A DNA stretch of 64,000 bases from Gelatoporia subvermispora B. Lineage: Eukaryota > Basidiomycota > Agaricomycetes > Polyporales > Gelatoporiaceae. Of the stretch, positions 11,907 through 21,716 are shown one piece after another. Every line of letters starts with the position of its first letter. Position 1 is the first letter of the stretch. The stretch is from NCBI GenBank assembly GCA_000320605.2, contig KB445801.1, positions 949,506 to 1,013,505 of the forward strand. Reading direction: 5' to 3'. The notes beneath the pieces were generated by a model, which searched no databases, had not been told where the DNA came from, and was given only the letters and a program-made list of their open reading frames with translations. The position numbers were made by a program, and so were the translations under genes.

Positions 11907-12991
11907 ATGACTTCCACAGAGACGATCCGAAAGGCATTAGCGTACTTTGAGGGGCCCGCGCGGGGTCCCGTACCTCCGGACATCTACGAAGCCCAATACT
12001 GGGAGATGTCGGGTGCACATGCCATGCTGGTGAGCGACATCGACGTGTTGGTACCCGCTGAGATGATGAATTTAAAGCTAATTATTGGTAGATGAACGGC
12101 CTGCTGAGTTTGTATGAGGTAATCAACAATGTTTGTACTCACAATCTCCTCTTCATTATCAATTTGTACAGCAAGCAATCAGCATTGCGCAAGAGAAGCA
12201 GAGAGATTTCGTCATGTATGCCCTACAATGGGTTGCCAACCTGCACCACCACCACGAGTGAGTTTTTGAGCACGATCTTGTAGTGCATATGGATACAAGG
12301 AATACGGGTACACAGATGGGAGGAGAACATATACTACCCACTGTTCAATCCCAAGTTCGGCACCGAAGCCATCGTCGCAGAGCACGCCACCTTCGCGGAT
12401 GGCGCGCATGCACTCGAGCAGTACCTCACTGCATGTCTTCCAGCAGGCACGAAGTGGGGATATGGCAAGGTCGTCGGTCCTCACGTACCACATACGTTCG
12501 ATGGTGAACGACTGAGGTCGCTCATTGACGGATTCGTGGAACCTCTCACGCAACATGTTCGTGCCTTTTGACACACTGGATAGAGATTGTGAGCAGTGAG
12601 GCTAATATTTACAACAGTTCATGCAAGAAATTACATACCTAGAACCAGACAAGATCCGGGCATCGGGACTCACAGTCGAGGAGATGAAGCACATCGCTTC
12701 CGTGTCCGAGGCGCACATGAAAGGAATGGTGCGTGTAATTCAAACTTAGATGTGCAAGTCTGCTTCATTAAGACCATCCGCACTGGTAGCCACCGACCAC
12801 GTTCCTCACCTACACCATTCTGCACACGCCAGCAACCTCAGGCTTCCCGCCCGTCCCAGGCTTCGTGAAGAGCTTCTTGGTGCCATACATCTTCTGGCTT
12901 CCGAACAGAGACGTGGGTCCCATTGACAGATGACGCGATTGATGGTTCGCTTATATTCGTCTAGCTATGGCAATTCGCTCCACAAAAGTAG
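11907..12991 (+). CDS. Hemerythrin-like domain protein
   Basis: Small all-helical protein expected to bind a di-iron centre through His and acidic residues. The start at 11907 gives MTSTETIRKALAYFEGPARG. Later exons supply MSGAHAML joined to MNGLLSLYE, then FVMYALQWVANLHHHH spliced to EWEENIYYPLFNPKFG. The HH-x-x-EE..YYP pattern is the core metal motif of hemerythrin/HHE domains. It is followed by EAIVAEHATFADGAHALEQ and LTQHFMQEITYLEP, which supply further His/Glu ligands. The C-terminus (TTFLTYTILHTPAT, PYIFWLPNRDLWQFAPQK) follows two more introns and ends with TAG at 12989. Fungal members of this family are uncharacterised; roles in iron or oxygen/NO sensing are guesses. It sits beside MsrA on the same strand, which may or may not be meaningful. 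Confidence 0.8.
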
Positions 12992-13661
12992 CTGTGGCCA
13001 ACTACTGTAGTAGATATTGGGTGTGGTTAACCTGACTCGTCTGTTTCTCCCCATTCTCGATGGTCCCAGATTGAGACGGTTGAACTCGTGAGCTGGGACG
13101 CGAGATGTGTCACGTTTTGTATGACGAACCAGGAGCGCATGTATGAGCGTGATGGGCCAGAGCGTGCGATCTTTGCGTCTTCGAGTCTTTCCTAATAGAC
13201 CTAGAAGCCGCTCCCTGAGTGCTGAATTTCATATTGACGGGGACAAGTAGGATCTAGCATAGGACGGGCGAACCAAGACCCTGGTCCAGAACAGATGCGA
13301 GCCGCCGTCGTGGCGTTGTTCCCACCCTCCGGGACCATATAATGCCAAAGATGAGCCTACAGGTCGCGAGTACGGTCGACAAGTTAATTGCTGAGTTGCT
13401 GAGAGTTACGAAAATATCCCTGCTGCTGGCAAGAAGACAAAAGGTCTCGACGATAGTATTTGATGGGAGAACAGAGACACGTGAGTTGACGAAATCGTGG
13501 CGTAGTATGTGATTTGCGAGGCGGCTATGCTCGAGGCTTGCCTCAGCACACCACGAGCGCCGGAATATATGTTTAGAGCCATAAACCGTCTCGGTCTCAC
13601 TCTTTTCTCCCTTGCATCTCATTCGACTGTCCCAAGCAGCCGCGGAATCTCATCTCTCACA
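12992..13661. other. Intergenic
   Basis: A 670-base gap upstream of msrA. No convincing coding exon, repeat or RNA was seen. It presumably holds the msrA promoter. Confidence 0.5.
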
Positions 13662-14410
13662 ATGTCTGGTGCGTTGACCCACCGCAAACGAGGTCGACCG
13701 CCCGACTTACTGGAAGATACGCGACTTGACAGGAGCAAAGCCCGAAGTGGCGACCTTCGCCGCCGGATGCTTCTGGGGCGTCGAGCACATCTTCCTCAAG
13801 CACTACAAGGATAAGGGCATCCTCAACACCGCAGTGGGCTTCACTGGCGGCAAGGAAGAGTCCACGAACCCGAGCTACAAGACTGTATGCACCGGAACCA
13901 CGGACCATGCGGAGGCTGTCAGGATCGAGTTTGATCCGGAGCAGGTCAAATACGACGAGCTCGTCGGTGCGTGCCCCTCTAAATCCTATCACTGCCGCAA
14001 AAACGTAATCGCATCGTTCTAGAGTTCTTTTACCGCACGCATGACCCCACGACCGTGAACAGCCAGGGAGCTGACACCGGAACCCGTAAGTAATGACAGA
14101 ACATGCACAGACCATTGCATGCCGACTGCTGTGCCCAGAGTACCGCTCTGCGATCTTCTACAACACCCCCGAGCAGCTCGAGATCGCCAAGCGCGTGACC
14201 GAGGAGGTGCAGAAGAAGCATTTCGACCCCAAAGGCAAATCCACCTCCCTCTCTTCCTTCCTCACCAATCTCATCCGCCCCACAGGCCAGAAGATCGTCA
14301 CCGACATCGTTCCCGCCGGACCCTGGTACGACGCGGAGGAGTACCACCAGGAGTACCTCCTCAAGAACCCGACCGGCTACCACTGCCCCACTCACCGCCT
14401 GCACTGGTGA
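13662..14410 (+). CDS. msrA: Peptide-methionine (S)-S-oxide reductase MsrA
   Basis: Reduces methionine-S-sulfoxide in proteins using thioredoxin, an oxidative-damage repair enzyme. Exons 13662-13668, 13733-13966, 14023-14085 and 14139-14410 join to 191 residues. Exon 1 codes only MS plus one base and splices to GAKPEVATFAAGCFWGVEH, which holds the catalytic Cys in GCFWG. Then follow the conserved TGTTDHAEAVRIEFDP, EFFYRTHDPTT, GADTGTQYRSAIFYN and DAEEYHQEYL. The end reads NPTGYHCPTHRLHW, with a Cys placed as in the resolving-Cys region of fungal enzymes. No targeting peptide is visible, so it is probably cytosolic. Such an enzyme fits a fungus that makes extracellular peroxide, but it is also housekeeping. 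Confidence 0.96.
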
Positions 14411-14803
14411 TCCCCCCGCGTGACATAGGGTTTGTGAGGTGTTATAGGGCTCTTGAGAAGTTTGTAATCCTTGTGCGATCGTGTACTTATATCAGGCATG
14501 TCAATGCCCGAGCAAATTCGATGTTGTTGTGCTCTACGAATCAATGTGGGTATATATCCACAAAAAGAACGGAAAGGGGTGGAATCCCTGGCTACAGGCG
14601 ATATCCGCGATTCGCTATCGAGACCAAAGATACAACGTCTAGCGGAGGCTACAGGTACAACAAACACAGCACAGTCCCAAGAATATCGACTCCGAAGTGG
14701 TGCCTATATAGTCCCACGCAATCACCCTAGAAACGCGCAAATAAGCATATGTCACCGTAGATCAGCCGCCCCTGGTTCCCGTCTTCCTGTCTACCGCCGG
14801 CAG
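14411..14803. other. Intergenic between convergent genes
   Basis: About 390 bases between the MsrA stop and the F-box gene stop. It should contain the 3' UTRs and polyadenylation sites of both. No other feature was recognised. Confidence 0.5.
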
Positions 14804-17037
14804 TTAGAGGAACTCCGCGGGACCCCGCCACTCCGCATCCTCGCAACCAAAGCTCTGGAGCCACTCGCGCGCATGGTACATCGTCCTCCCTTGCGGCCAC
14901 TCGGTCAGCTGCGCCTTCCCGTCCTTCCAAGACACTGTGTAGTGCTCGTCTTCAATGCGCGCGATCTTGACCATAGGGAAGCCCCGCTCGACTGCGACCA
15001 CAGCGTCGTCGATGCTGAAGTGGGATAGGCCGACGTAGCGTAGACCTGGCGGCAGCCCCGCGCGCAGTTGCTGTAAATGGACGAAGGTGTGTGAGCAACA
15101 GCCGGTTCTGCAAAGGGGGTAGGGGGGGACAAGTACGCACCGAGATAAAATCGACCGTGTCTGTGTTGGCCGCCGCCTCGAGGGACAGCGCGCGCACGCC
15201 GCGGGGGACTAGCCACATTGCTACGGCAGCGGCGACATCCTTAGGCAGCGTCGCCGTCAAGCTTGTCAGATTCAATAGCGACGGGAGGACGCCCCACACG
15301 GTTGCGTCGTATCCAAGCCGTTTCTGCGCCCACTCCGCACTAGGGACGGTGAGCTGGAGGGTGCGCAGAGCGCCGCGGCCACTGAGAAAAGCGCCGATGG
15401 CGGGGAAGAGATCGTGGTCGTTCACGCGGTAGCCAAGGAGCGAGAAAGAGAAGTGGCGCAAGAACGGCAGCGCCTTGATGTGCTCGCGGAACTGCGTGGA
15501 CGCGGTGCACTCAAGCACGACCTGCAGCCGCAGCGACTCGAGCTGGTGTCCGTTCGCGAGGATCGCCGAAAACGCACGGCTCTCGTGCGGGAATAGCCCC
15601 AGGAAGTCGAGGTGCGTCAGGTTCTTAACGGAGATGACCTCCGTCGGGAACGTCCAGTTCAGATTGTGCAGCCGAATAAACCGCAGCGTGGCTCGATTTT
15701 GCACGAGGAATTCATCCAGTTGCTGCGACGAACCACCGTTGGAGACATAGGAGAATTGTGTCAAGTGTTTGAACCTTGGGAACCGTAACTCGCCGGCGCC
15801 GTCAGACGGCCTATGAATGGTGAGGCGTCGGTCAATTATAGGTGAGAGTACAGCGGCTAGCGACCTTACATTAATGACAGCCCGTTCAGTCTATGGTTGA
15901 CGGACTCCAGTATTTTCAAGAAGGAATGCATGTCCTTCCAGCGCATTGAGCAATGGACATTCTTCAAATTCTTCAGCTTCGGCAGGGCGTTTGCCAGCAT
16001 ACCTTGGCGTACACAGGGTCAGCGACCAACTTACCCCAACGAGGGGCTGAGCCATACCCGTCTGAAAGGTCATCGGAAAGGCGTCCCTCCCGGGTACGAA
16101 GACACGTAAGAGCTTCACATGGTTGGCGAAATTATCGTCAGTGATGAACTGGGTAAGTATGTCGGCACTGCGTTGAGATTCCTGTCTGTCAGATGCTTCA
16201 TGGCAACAGCCATATCAACGGCGACGAACGGTGTGCAGCCACAGTCATGGTTCTCACCAAATTTCAGGTCGATTTTCTGGAACAAAAACTCGCTGGCAAT
16301 ACGTGAGAGGACATGGGGGACTGAGAGAAGAGTCTTGAGATCTCGTGTAGACAGGTATAGCGCAATTTCACGCCAAATTTCCGTGGAAAATCCTGGTGAG
16401 GTTTGGTGCGGCGCCACAGACTTGCAGAAAAAAGATGGAATTATCAGCGATGACGAGAAGGAGCTAGGGGATGTAGCTACCTTCCCCTGGCTACCTACCT
16501 GCACCATGAGGGATTTGGCCTCAGGGTTATCAGGTTCATGGACAAGGACAGCTTGCAGGTCTTCGGTATATGTGTCAGAGATAACATCTAGAGCGCAGCC
16601 GTCTAGAAGGAGCCAGACCTTGGTACGCGCTCGCAGCCAGCCCCGCGGCCATTCTAGCCTTCGCGCGCATCAGCCGCGCTTTTGCAGCACTGGCAGGCGA
16701 CAGTTTGTGTATTAGGAGCACTGACTGCACCGCGTTTTCGATGAGTGCACGGGAGCTGTTTTCGGCGACCGCAAGTAGTGTTTCAGTGACAAGAGACCGG
16801 AAGAGGCTGGAGGACGGACCGCTCAAGCGTCAGATGTCCCATCGCGTGTAGAAGGACATCGGCCTTTTCCTCGTCCGGGAGTTCCGCAGTCACATCCCGG
16901 ATGCTCGCGTCGATGATTTTGGGGTTGAAGACGTTCATAACGGCGAGGGATGGGGTAGAGATCGCGAGGGGCTGGTGGGGTCTCGCGACGAATTTGAGAT
17001 GAGCACACGGGGGGTCAGGCTCTTCAATCTCTCGCAT
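14804..17037 (-). CDS. F-box protein with N-terminal helical repeat region and LRR-like C-terminus; frame breaks likely
   Basis: Agaricomycete F-box protein, presumably a substrate adaptor of an SCF ubiquitin ligase. Possible starts are 17037 and 16938 (MNVFNPKIIDASIRDVTAE). A TPR-like helical stretch follows (AKARLMRAKARMAAGLAASA, then after an intron DLQAVLVHEPDNPEAKSLMV). The F-box reads FSTEIWREIALYLSTRDLKT. Downstream exons continue the family's body: SADILTQFITDDNFANHVKL, MLANALPKLKNLKNVHCSMR, WKDMHSFLKILESV. The long exon at about 15060-15760 contains repeated leucine-rich segments (NLTHLDFLGLFPHES, LRTLQLTVPS, NLTSLTATLPKDV). The last exon ends WRGPAEFL and TAA at 14804. Two joins fail in frame without any usable intron: near 16810 (ERSVLQPL versus LFRSLVTETLL) and near 16220 (before RQESQRSADIL). 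The gene is therefore either decayed, has unusual splicing, or contains sequence errors. Confidence 0.72.
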
Positions 17038-18305
17038 TCACAACGGCATGTGTATTACTGTCAAAGATACCAGTCGTATCAAACCGGAAGCTGCGTAGGA
17101 CGTGAACTACTGCTCTATCCACCGTCATAGAACTGGGAGTAACACGAACTCGACGAGAAAGCGGCGCTGATGGTGGCTGTCGGGTTGCTTGACTGTGGCT
17201 ATAGCGTGATGAATGTCGCACTGAGCCGCACGTGGATTGTTATTCTGTGATTAATCCGGCGGCAGCCAATTTGTAGAGGACTTGATTGCTGTGGTTATAG
17301 AAACCGGACGCGTGAATGGTAAGTTGGATCGAGAAGGAAAGCTGGGAGTCTTCACCAGGTCTTCGCCCGGTCTCGCCAGCTCTACTAATATCGGCGGGCC
17401 CGGGCAGCGCCGGCACGCCGGCAGCGCGCGAGACTGTCACCATCAGACGTGGGGTGGGAGAGTCCCCTTAGACTACCCTCCCGGAGCTGAAATTGCAACT
17501 GGTGAGGTACTCGAGAACGCCATGCTCAATCCAGATTCTGCAGGTCAAGTAACAAGGACGAAGGGATGTTGAAACGGAAGATTACCCTGCATATCAAAGC
17601 GGTTGTCCAACCTGCCACCTGCCATTGGCTCGATCACTGCGAGATTGTAATCGTGGGAAAGCAGTCGTCTGAGCAGCATACATCCACTGCAAATCCACCC
17701 TGAGCAAAGTTCCTTGGTAGGACGCTGGCATACTGGAATATCTCATGGATTATACCGAGCTATGGCTGTGCAAACGTATGTGTGCGAGAGTAACGGCATC
17801 TACCATGCGCTATTCACCCATCTTACTCTCACTGAACCCGATGTCATGGCTCAGTGACACTCATCCTCCACGAGAGTCGGCTGGTTGCCAAGCGAGACGA
17901 TTCCAAGCGCGAGAGCCGGCAGTTGTGCAGATTAGGACAAACGCCACAAGCCCATGTCATCAACTAACCGCGAGACTAACGGCATCAAACGTCTTCGCGG
18001 GTCCGGACTGCTTGACCGAGTTGTACCATGAGAGGTGACGGGTCGACCAAGCTCACACCACACAGTACAAGACCACTGCTTGCTTCGCTTAATGGGCCGG
18101 AGCACTAGAATAGCAGCGGAAGAAGGCTAGTTGTTTGAATTGCATGGGAGACATGGTAGCGTATGCTGGTCAGCACTCCTCTTCTATGCTCTATAAAGCA
18201 GAGAAGTCCCAACCCAGTCCGCACACAATCTAGCTTCGGACGAATTAACATCGGCGATTGAGCGGCAGTGTAGAGGCACACGCACCTAAAAGTAGCATGT
18301 CCGTT
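17038..18305. other. Intergenic
   Basis: About 1.27 kb between the F-box gene start and the QCR6 stop, both on the minus strand. No domain-bearing reading frame, tandem repeat or RNA gene was recognised. Confidence 0.5.
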
Positions 18306-18977
18306 TTACTTCAGCTTGGCGAAAAGCCTGGGCGCGACGCAGTCCTGAGGTTGGGGTTAGTAAGTCCGTTCTAGCGCTCGGTGATGTATACGTACGTCTA
18401 CGCAGTGCATCATGCTAAATTGAAGAATCCTTGTCAGTGGAATGTCAAGGAACCACAAGAGAAAGATGAGACGCACTGGTCTGTAGGGATTAGAGACAGC
18501 GATGGAATTTTGAGATCAGTGGTAAGTCAGGTCAGTCAGCGAAATACGCACAGCTGCATGCAAAAGATCAGTCGGCCGTCTGACATGAGCAACAAATTGA
18601 CACGTACAACTCCTCAATGCAGTCCTCGCCGTGGTACTTGGTCTGGCCAGCGCCGACACGCTCCTGGCAGTGCTCGAAATGCTTGGTCGCAGCAAGGCAC
18701 TTCGCGGACTGGGCGCACTCCTCACGGATGGCAGGGAGGGGCTGCAAAAATCACATAAAACTCTCTCAACCTGGTTCGGCCATCACAGACATGAACGACC
18801 ACGTACGTCTTCGGGCTCCTCCTCTTCCTCCTCTTCCTCCGCGGCAGGCTCCTCCTCCTTTTCCTCCTCCTGGGGCTGCTCTTCAGGCTGCGCCTCCTCC
18901 TTCACCTCCTCTTCCTCCTTAGGCGCGTCGTTGTGCACGACGGGCAGCAGCGACGAGAAGAACGACGAGAGACTCAT
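18306..18977 (-). CDS. QCR6: Cytochrome bc1 complex hinge protein (QCR6)
   Basis: Acidic subunit of mitochondrial respiratory complex III, placed beside cytochrome c1 at the intermembrane-space side. Exon 1 (start 18977) encodes MSLSSFFSSLLPVVHND and a long acidic run of Glu with a few Pro, Gln and Ala, written at the DNA level as (CTCCTC)-like repeats on the plus strand. Exon 2 gives PAIREECAQSAKCLAATKHF and EHCQERVGAG, then EDCIEE. The next small exon gives MMHCVD, and the last exon gives DCVAPRLFAKLK with stop at 18306-18308. The Cys pairs (EECAQSAKC, EHCQ, EDC, HCVDDC) match the disulfide hairpin of the hinge family. Between EDCIEE and MMHC my splice leaves fewer residues than usual (family: E-E-L/F-F-H-x-M-H-C), so a micro-exon or other acceptor could be missed. 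It shares a divergent promoter with the next gene. Confidence 0.92.
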
Positions 18978-19141
18978 GGTAGACCGTGGTCCGCGAGCAG
19001 CACCGTGCCAGTTGACGTTGAAAGTTCGGTAGCGCCCGGGTGCGCCCGCGTCAAGCTCCGACTCGCCCGTTGCCGGCGCTCGCGCCCGTCGGGTGCAGCG
19101 ACGACCATGGCGCCCGCTGACTCTTGCTCGTCGGGATCGCC
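18978..19141. promoter_or_regulatory. Divergent (shared) promoter of QCR6 and F-box gene
   Basis: The two start codons are only 164 bases apart and point away from each other, so the regulatory DNA must be shared. The stretch is GC-rich and has no obvious TATA box. This is inferred from gene positions alone. Confidence 0.55.
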
Positions 19142-20897
19142 ATGGACGGCGCACAAAACCACATCGATGTCGACCAGCTGGCGACATGCAGAAGCGGAAC
19201 GAGCTTGCACGACGTCGACGATGATATCCTCATCCTCCTATTCAGCTTCCTACCGGTCGGATCGATACTTGCGCTGAGGCAGGTGGGCACGGACGGCAGT
19301 GCATCACCCGTATCTGACCCGAGGCATCTCGACAGACGTGCAAGCGCATGAATGTGGTCTCGACGCAGCGCATCGTCTGGCAGAAAGCATATACTCAGCA
19401 TGTCCTTTACCAGGGCCTCCCGTTCCCCTCTCGCAGCATCTTCTCGATGGATGCTACAGAGCTCGAGCGCTCCGTGCGGCGTGCACTACGGCTCGGCGCA
19501 TTCTGGCTTTCTGCTGATGCCCGGCCACGGGAGTACATCGAATTCCAGGCAGCACACGGCGTTGCCGTGAGCAAGTTGTGCTTCCTGCCAGGGCGCGGAG
19601 ATCGATACCTGGTCACTGTCTCGCAAGGAATCTGGTCCCTCATCTCCGTCTGGGACATCGTCCAGATGAAAGAGAATGGGAGTAATATTGCGCGCGCTAC
19701 GTATAGCCCCAAACGCATGCTACTGTCGGGGCTCGTTGTCAACAGCGATCCCGACTCTGAGGGGGCCATAGCCATCGCTGTGCTGGAGAACACGTCGGTA
19801 CATGTTGAGTCATTGTTCAATCTGTTTACTGAGTCGGGATATTTAGCAAGCAGAGGATTGATATCCTATCCTTCTCCGGTTCTAGAGGAGACGGGAATGA
19901 GCTACAACCAATTTGCACCGTAGACACTCCTCACAGGCCCGTAGCATTGGACGGCGACGTTATCATTTTCTGCGACGATTCATCTGAAACAGTTGTCATG
20001 AATTGGCGACTCGGGACTGCCGCCTTGCTGCTCAGTGAGAGCGAGTCCGACAAGCCCAGTCAAATGCAGGTATGTCGAAATATTTGACATTCACACGACC
20101 TAATTTCTGACGCGTTGATGCAGTCTAATCGCTGTTTACAAGTTGTCACCACCCGTGGAGACATCCTTGTTGTCAGGGCTCGCTCGATGGATTTCTTCCC
20201 AGAGCCGCAGCTGCGGTCTGCCAGCGAGTCGTCTCTGCCGTACAGGCCTTTGGCATCGCATTCCTTCGGCTGGATAGATGGAGTTTCGGTAGAGTTGCAG
20301 ACTCGAATACCGGACGCACAATCGGATGAGGCGCTGGAGCCGATCTCGATTCTCCTACGGACGGAGATTGATGACCCGTGGTCATCACAGCCATGCACCC
20401 TAGACCTCTTCGCGCTCCAACCGAACCCAGCGTGGACGTCTGACACAGAAACTCAAACCGTGCCCTTCGATGCAGCGTCAGACTCGTTACCCACTCCGTT
20501 TATCTCTCCGTACATATTTCCGCCGGTGCACTCCTCGATATCGGTCCCGACAGAACGCGGCGCGCTGCGCTGCAGCGACGTAATTCTCCGTCCATACGGG
20601 ACCGCCATATGGATCAAGCCCCGCCCGCGCTCGACGGACCTGACCACGTTCGACGTGCATGCGTCCGCCACGCAAGCCCCGGCTCGTCCCAAGCCGAGCG
20701 AGACGCTCCTCGCGTCTGTCTTCCCCGGGCCCCTGCGGAGCTGCCACCCGGACGTCCCGACGGAAAAGGCGATTTGGAACAGGCAGCTCGAGGAAGAAAG
20801 GGAGTGGGCCGCGATGGATTACGATGAGGCGCTGGGACGCGTTGCGCTGGGTGGAGGGCAGGGGAAGGTCACGGTTCTGGACCTCTGCCAGTGGTGA
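19142..20897 (+). CDS. F-box domain protein
   Basis: Putative SCF ubiquitin-ligase adaptor. The first exon (MDGAQNHIDVDQLATC) runs into an F-box: LHDVDDDILILLFSFLPVGS, ILALRQ, spliced to TCKRMNVVSTQRIVWQKAYT. This is the Agaricomycete type of F-box protein whose C-terminal half often forms a WD/beta-propeller-like fold. Consistent with that, later segments are beta-rich: VSKLCFLPGRGDRYLVTVSQ, LISVWDI, DVIIFCDDSSETVVMNWRLG and VVTTRGDILVVRARSM. The C-terminus (ALGRVALGGGQGKVTVLDL) also looks like a propeller strand set. Stop TGA is at 20895-20897. One exon join (around 19820-19935) is less certain than the others. The substrate is unknown. Confidence 0.8.
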
Positions 20898-21716
20898 AAT
20901 ACCATATCGTACACCGGGACAGAATAAATATCAAATATGTTCGTACACACTCTGCTTCCCGTCGGAGCATTTCATCAAGATGGAGCTTGTTCTTCGGGAA
21001 ATCCCAGGGAACTTTGCGACTCACTTCGCTTCTACTCTCGAAGGATTCGAACAGCGCGGCCAGTGCCCGATGGCGCGAGTGGGCCTTTCACGCGTTTCCC
21101 CACTTTCGGTGGGCCAGACGTTCCCCCACTTTCGGTGGGCCAGACGTTCCCCCAGCATATCTCGAGGACTGACTGCCCTCGCGTCTTGACTGCTTTCTGT
21201 GAGTTACGGTCTGAACAATTCGCAGACGTGCTGACTGAATTAGTTAGGGGTAGCAGGGTCTTTCCGTATTTTCTCTCAGAGGTCTGATAGCTAGAACATT
21301 ACACATGCGAGGAGCGGACTCCTCATATCGCACGACTGGCGCCGCCCGTGATGCTCGATGGTCTGCTACGGCGTCGAGCTCTGTGTTGCTCTGATCTGTT
21401 CACAGTCGCATGGGCGCACGGATACGAGCAAAGCGTAAGCTGTAAGGAGGTGGAGGAGGAGGAGTTGTGATGTTGTTGTCTATCGCCGTTTGAGCGTTCA
21501 GCGGAAATTCGGAGTTGCGGGGTCGTGCTCATCTTGTAGAACTTCGAAGGGTTGCGGAGTTTGTCGATTGCTTCCTGCACAGCTGATTGGTGAAGACACT
21601 GGACTGCGAGCGCCTCGAGACGATTCACGAAAATGTAGCCTGAGAATATGTTGCATCTCTCCACCGTCGGTCTCTAGCTGTAACAGTTCTCCTCTGCCAC
21701 TTTCACTTTCGCGCAA
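20898..21716. other. Intergenic, contains a short tandem repeat
   Basis: About 820 bases between two plus-strand genes, including a 26-base unit repeated twice at 21099-21150. No further gene was recognised. Confidence 0.5.
21099..21150. repeat. 26-bp direct repeat, two copies, each with a hairpin
   Basis: The unit begins CCCACTTTCGGTGGGCCAGA and continues CGTTCC. It occurs twice with a period of 26 bases. Each copy contains the inverted repeat CCCAC-TTTCG-GTGGG (5-bp stem). The copies are identical as read. Confidence 0.85.

Noticed and set aside
13254..13622. 122-codon minus-strand frame upstream of msrA
   Set aside because: No domain, and it lies where the msrA promoter is expected.
18783..19187. 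Long plus-strand Ser- and Pro-rich frames over the QCR6 acidic exon
   Set aside because: They are antisense translations of the repeated Glu codons of QCR6.
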